From contig CAKTXA010000042.1 in NCBI GenBank assembly GCA_934631005.1, forward strand, positions 1 to 14,557: DNA of 14,557 bases, read 5' to 3'. Positions 14,504 to 14,557 of this stretch are shown in pieces. The translations under genes were made by a program, and so were the position numbers. The DNA is from an uncultured Oscillospiraceae bacterium. GTDB lineage: Bacteria; Bacillota; Clostridia; Oscillospirales; Oscillospiraceae. The first letter of the stretch is position 1. The number at the start of each line of letters is the position of its first letter. The notes beneath the pieces were generated by a model. It searched no databases. It had not been told where the DNA came from and saw only the letters and a program-made list of their open reading frames with translations.

Positions 14504-14557
14504 TGTCAAGCCCAGATTGTTTACAAAATGTTCGGGATGATCCTTTACAGTTTTACA
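14504..14557. repeat. Right copy of 54-bp terminal inverted repeat
   Basis: This is the exact reverse complement of 5-58, running to the last base of the window. See the left copy. Confidence 0.9.

Noticed and set aside
14291..14509. A 72-codon minus frame
   Set aside because: It consists mainly of translated repeat sequence; the same VVIGPY-type peptide appears in frames at the other repeat copies.

Overview
This 14.6 kb window is a GC-rich chromosomal segment from a low-complexity-regulation Gram-positive anaerobe. It most likely comes from the class Clostridia, in the Oscillospiraceae/Ruminococcaceae-type gut lineage. That placement is inferred from strong AGGAGG-type ribosome binding sites, many sigma-A-like promoters, a CIRCE-controlled groESL operon, an SLH-domain exported protein, an 11/12-TM NSS transporter, a holin-like type I toxin and abundant GC-rich intergenic palindromic repeats. 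No 16S rRNA or other strict taxonomic marker is present, so the placement is tentative. The gene content is mostly housekeeping or membrane, and no transposase, integrase, phage gene or CRISPR array is visible.

Layout. Positions 1-329 hold only dispersed repeats and a terminator. Next, on the minus strand, come an NSS-family sodium symporter (2091-3449) and a DUF2207 membrane protein (330-1991), probably co-transcribed. Between the symporter and adenine deaminase lies a compact locus (about 3581-3919) that looks like a complete type I toxin-antitoxin system. It has a plus-strand promoter, a leader whose Shine-Dalgarno is buried in a hairpin, a 27-residue holin-like toxin ORF, and a near-consensus opposing promoter for a ~90-nt antisense RNA that ends in a 13-bp-stem terminator lying over the toxin stop codon. 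Adenine deaminase (ade, minus, 3999-5735) is divergent from queH (plus, 5910-6455), each with its own promoter. An SLH-domain secreted protein (6623-7693) follows, bounded by strong terminators.

Positions 7731-8119 are non-coding and contain a large nested inverted-repeat structure (7842-8109) next to further copies of the dispersed repeat seen at both window ends. The minus-strand pair nfeD-like plus SPFH/stomatin-like (9510 down to 8120) forms a classic membrane-microdomain operon. Divergent from it are a THUMP-domain rRNA methyltransferase and a YegS/BmrU-type lipid kinase (9715-11782). Downstream is the heat-shock operon groES-groEL with a perfect CIRCE operator, closed by a strong terminator. 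The last genes are a divergent pair: a small ribbon-helix-helix protein (minus) and a 53-residue putative lipoprotein (plus). The mature part of that lipoprotein is essentially two DnaJ-type CxxCxGxG zinc motifs.

The two window ends carry a perfect 54-bp inverted repeat (5-58 versus 14504-14557) followed by related repeat modules. This fits an assembly that stopped at copies of a multi-copy repeat; the gene content does not suggest a mobile element. The most interesting items are the type I toxin-antitoxin locus, the mini zinc-motif lipoprotein with its adjacent ribbon-helix-helix gene, and the modular palindromic repeat family.
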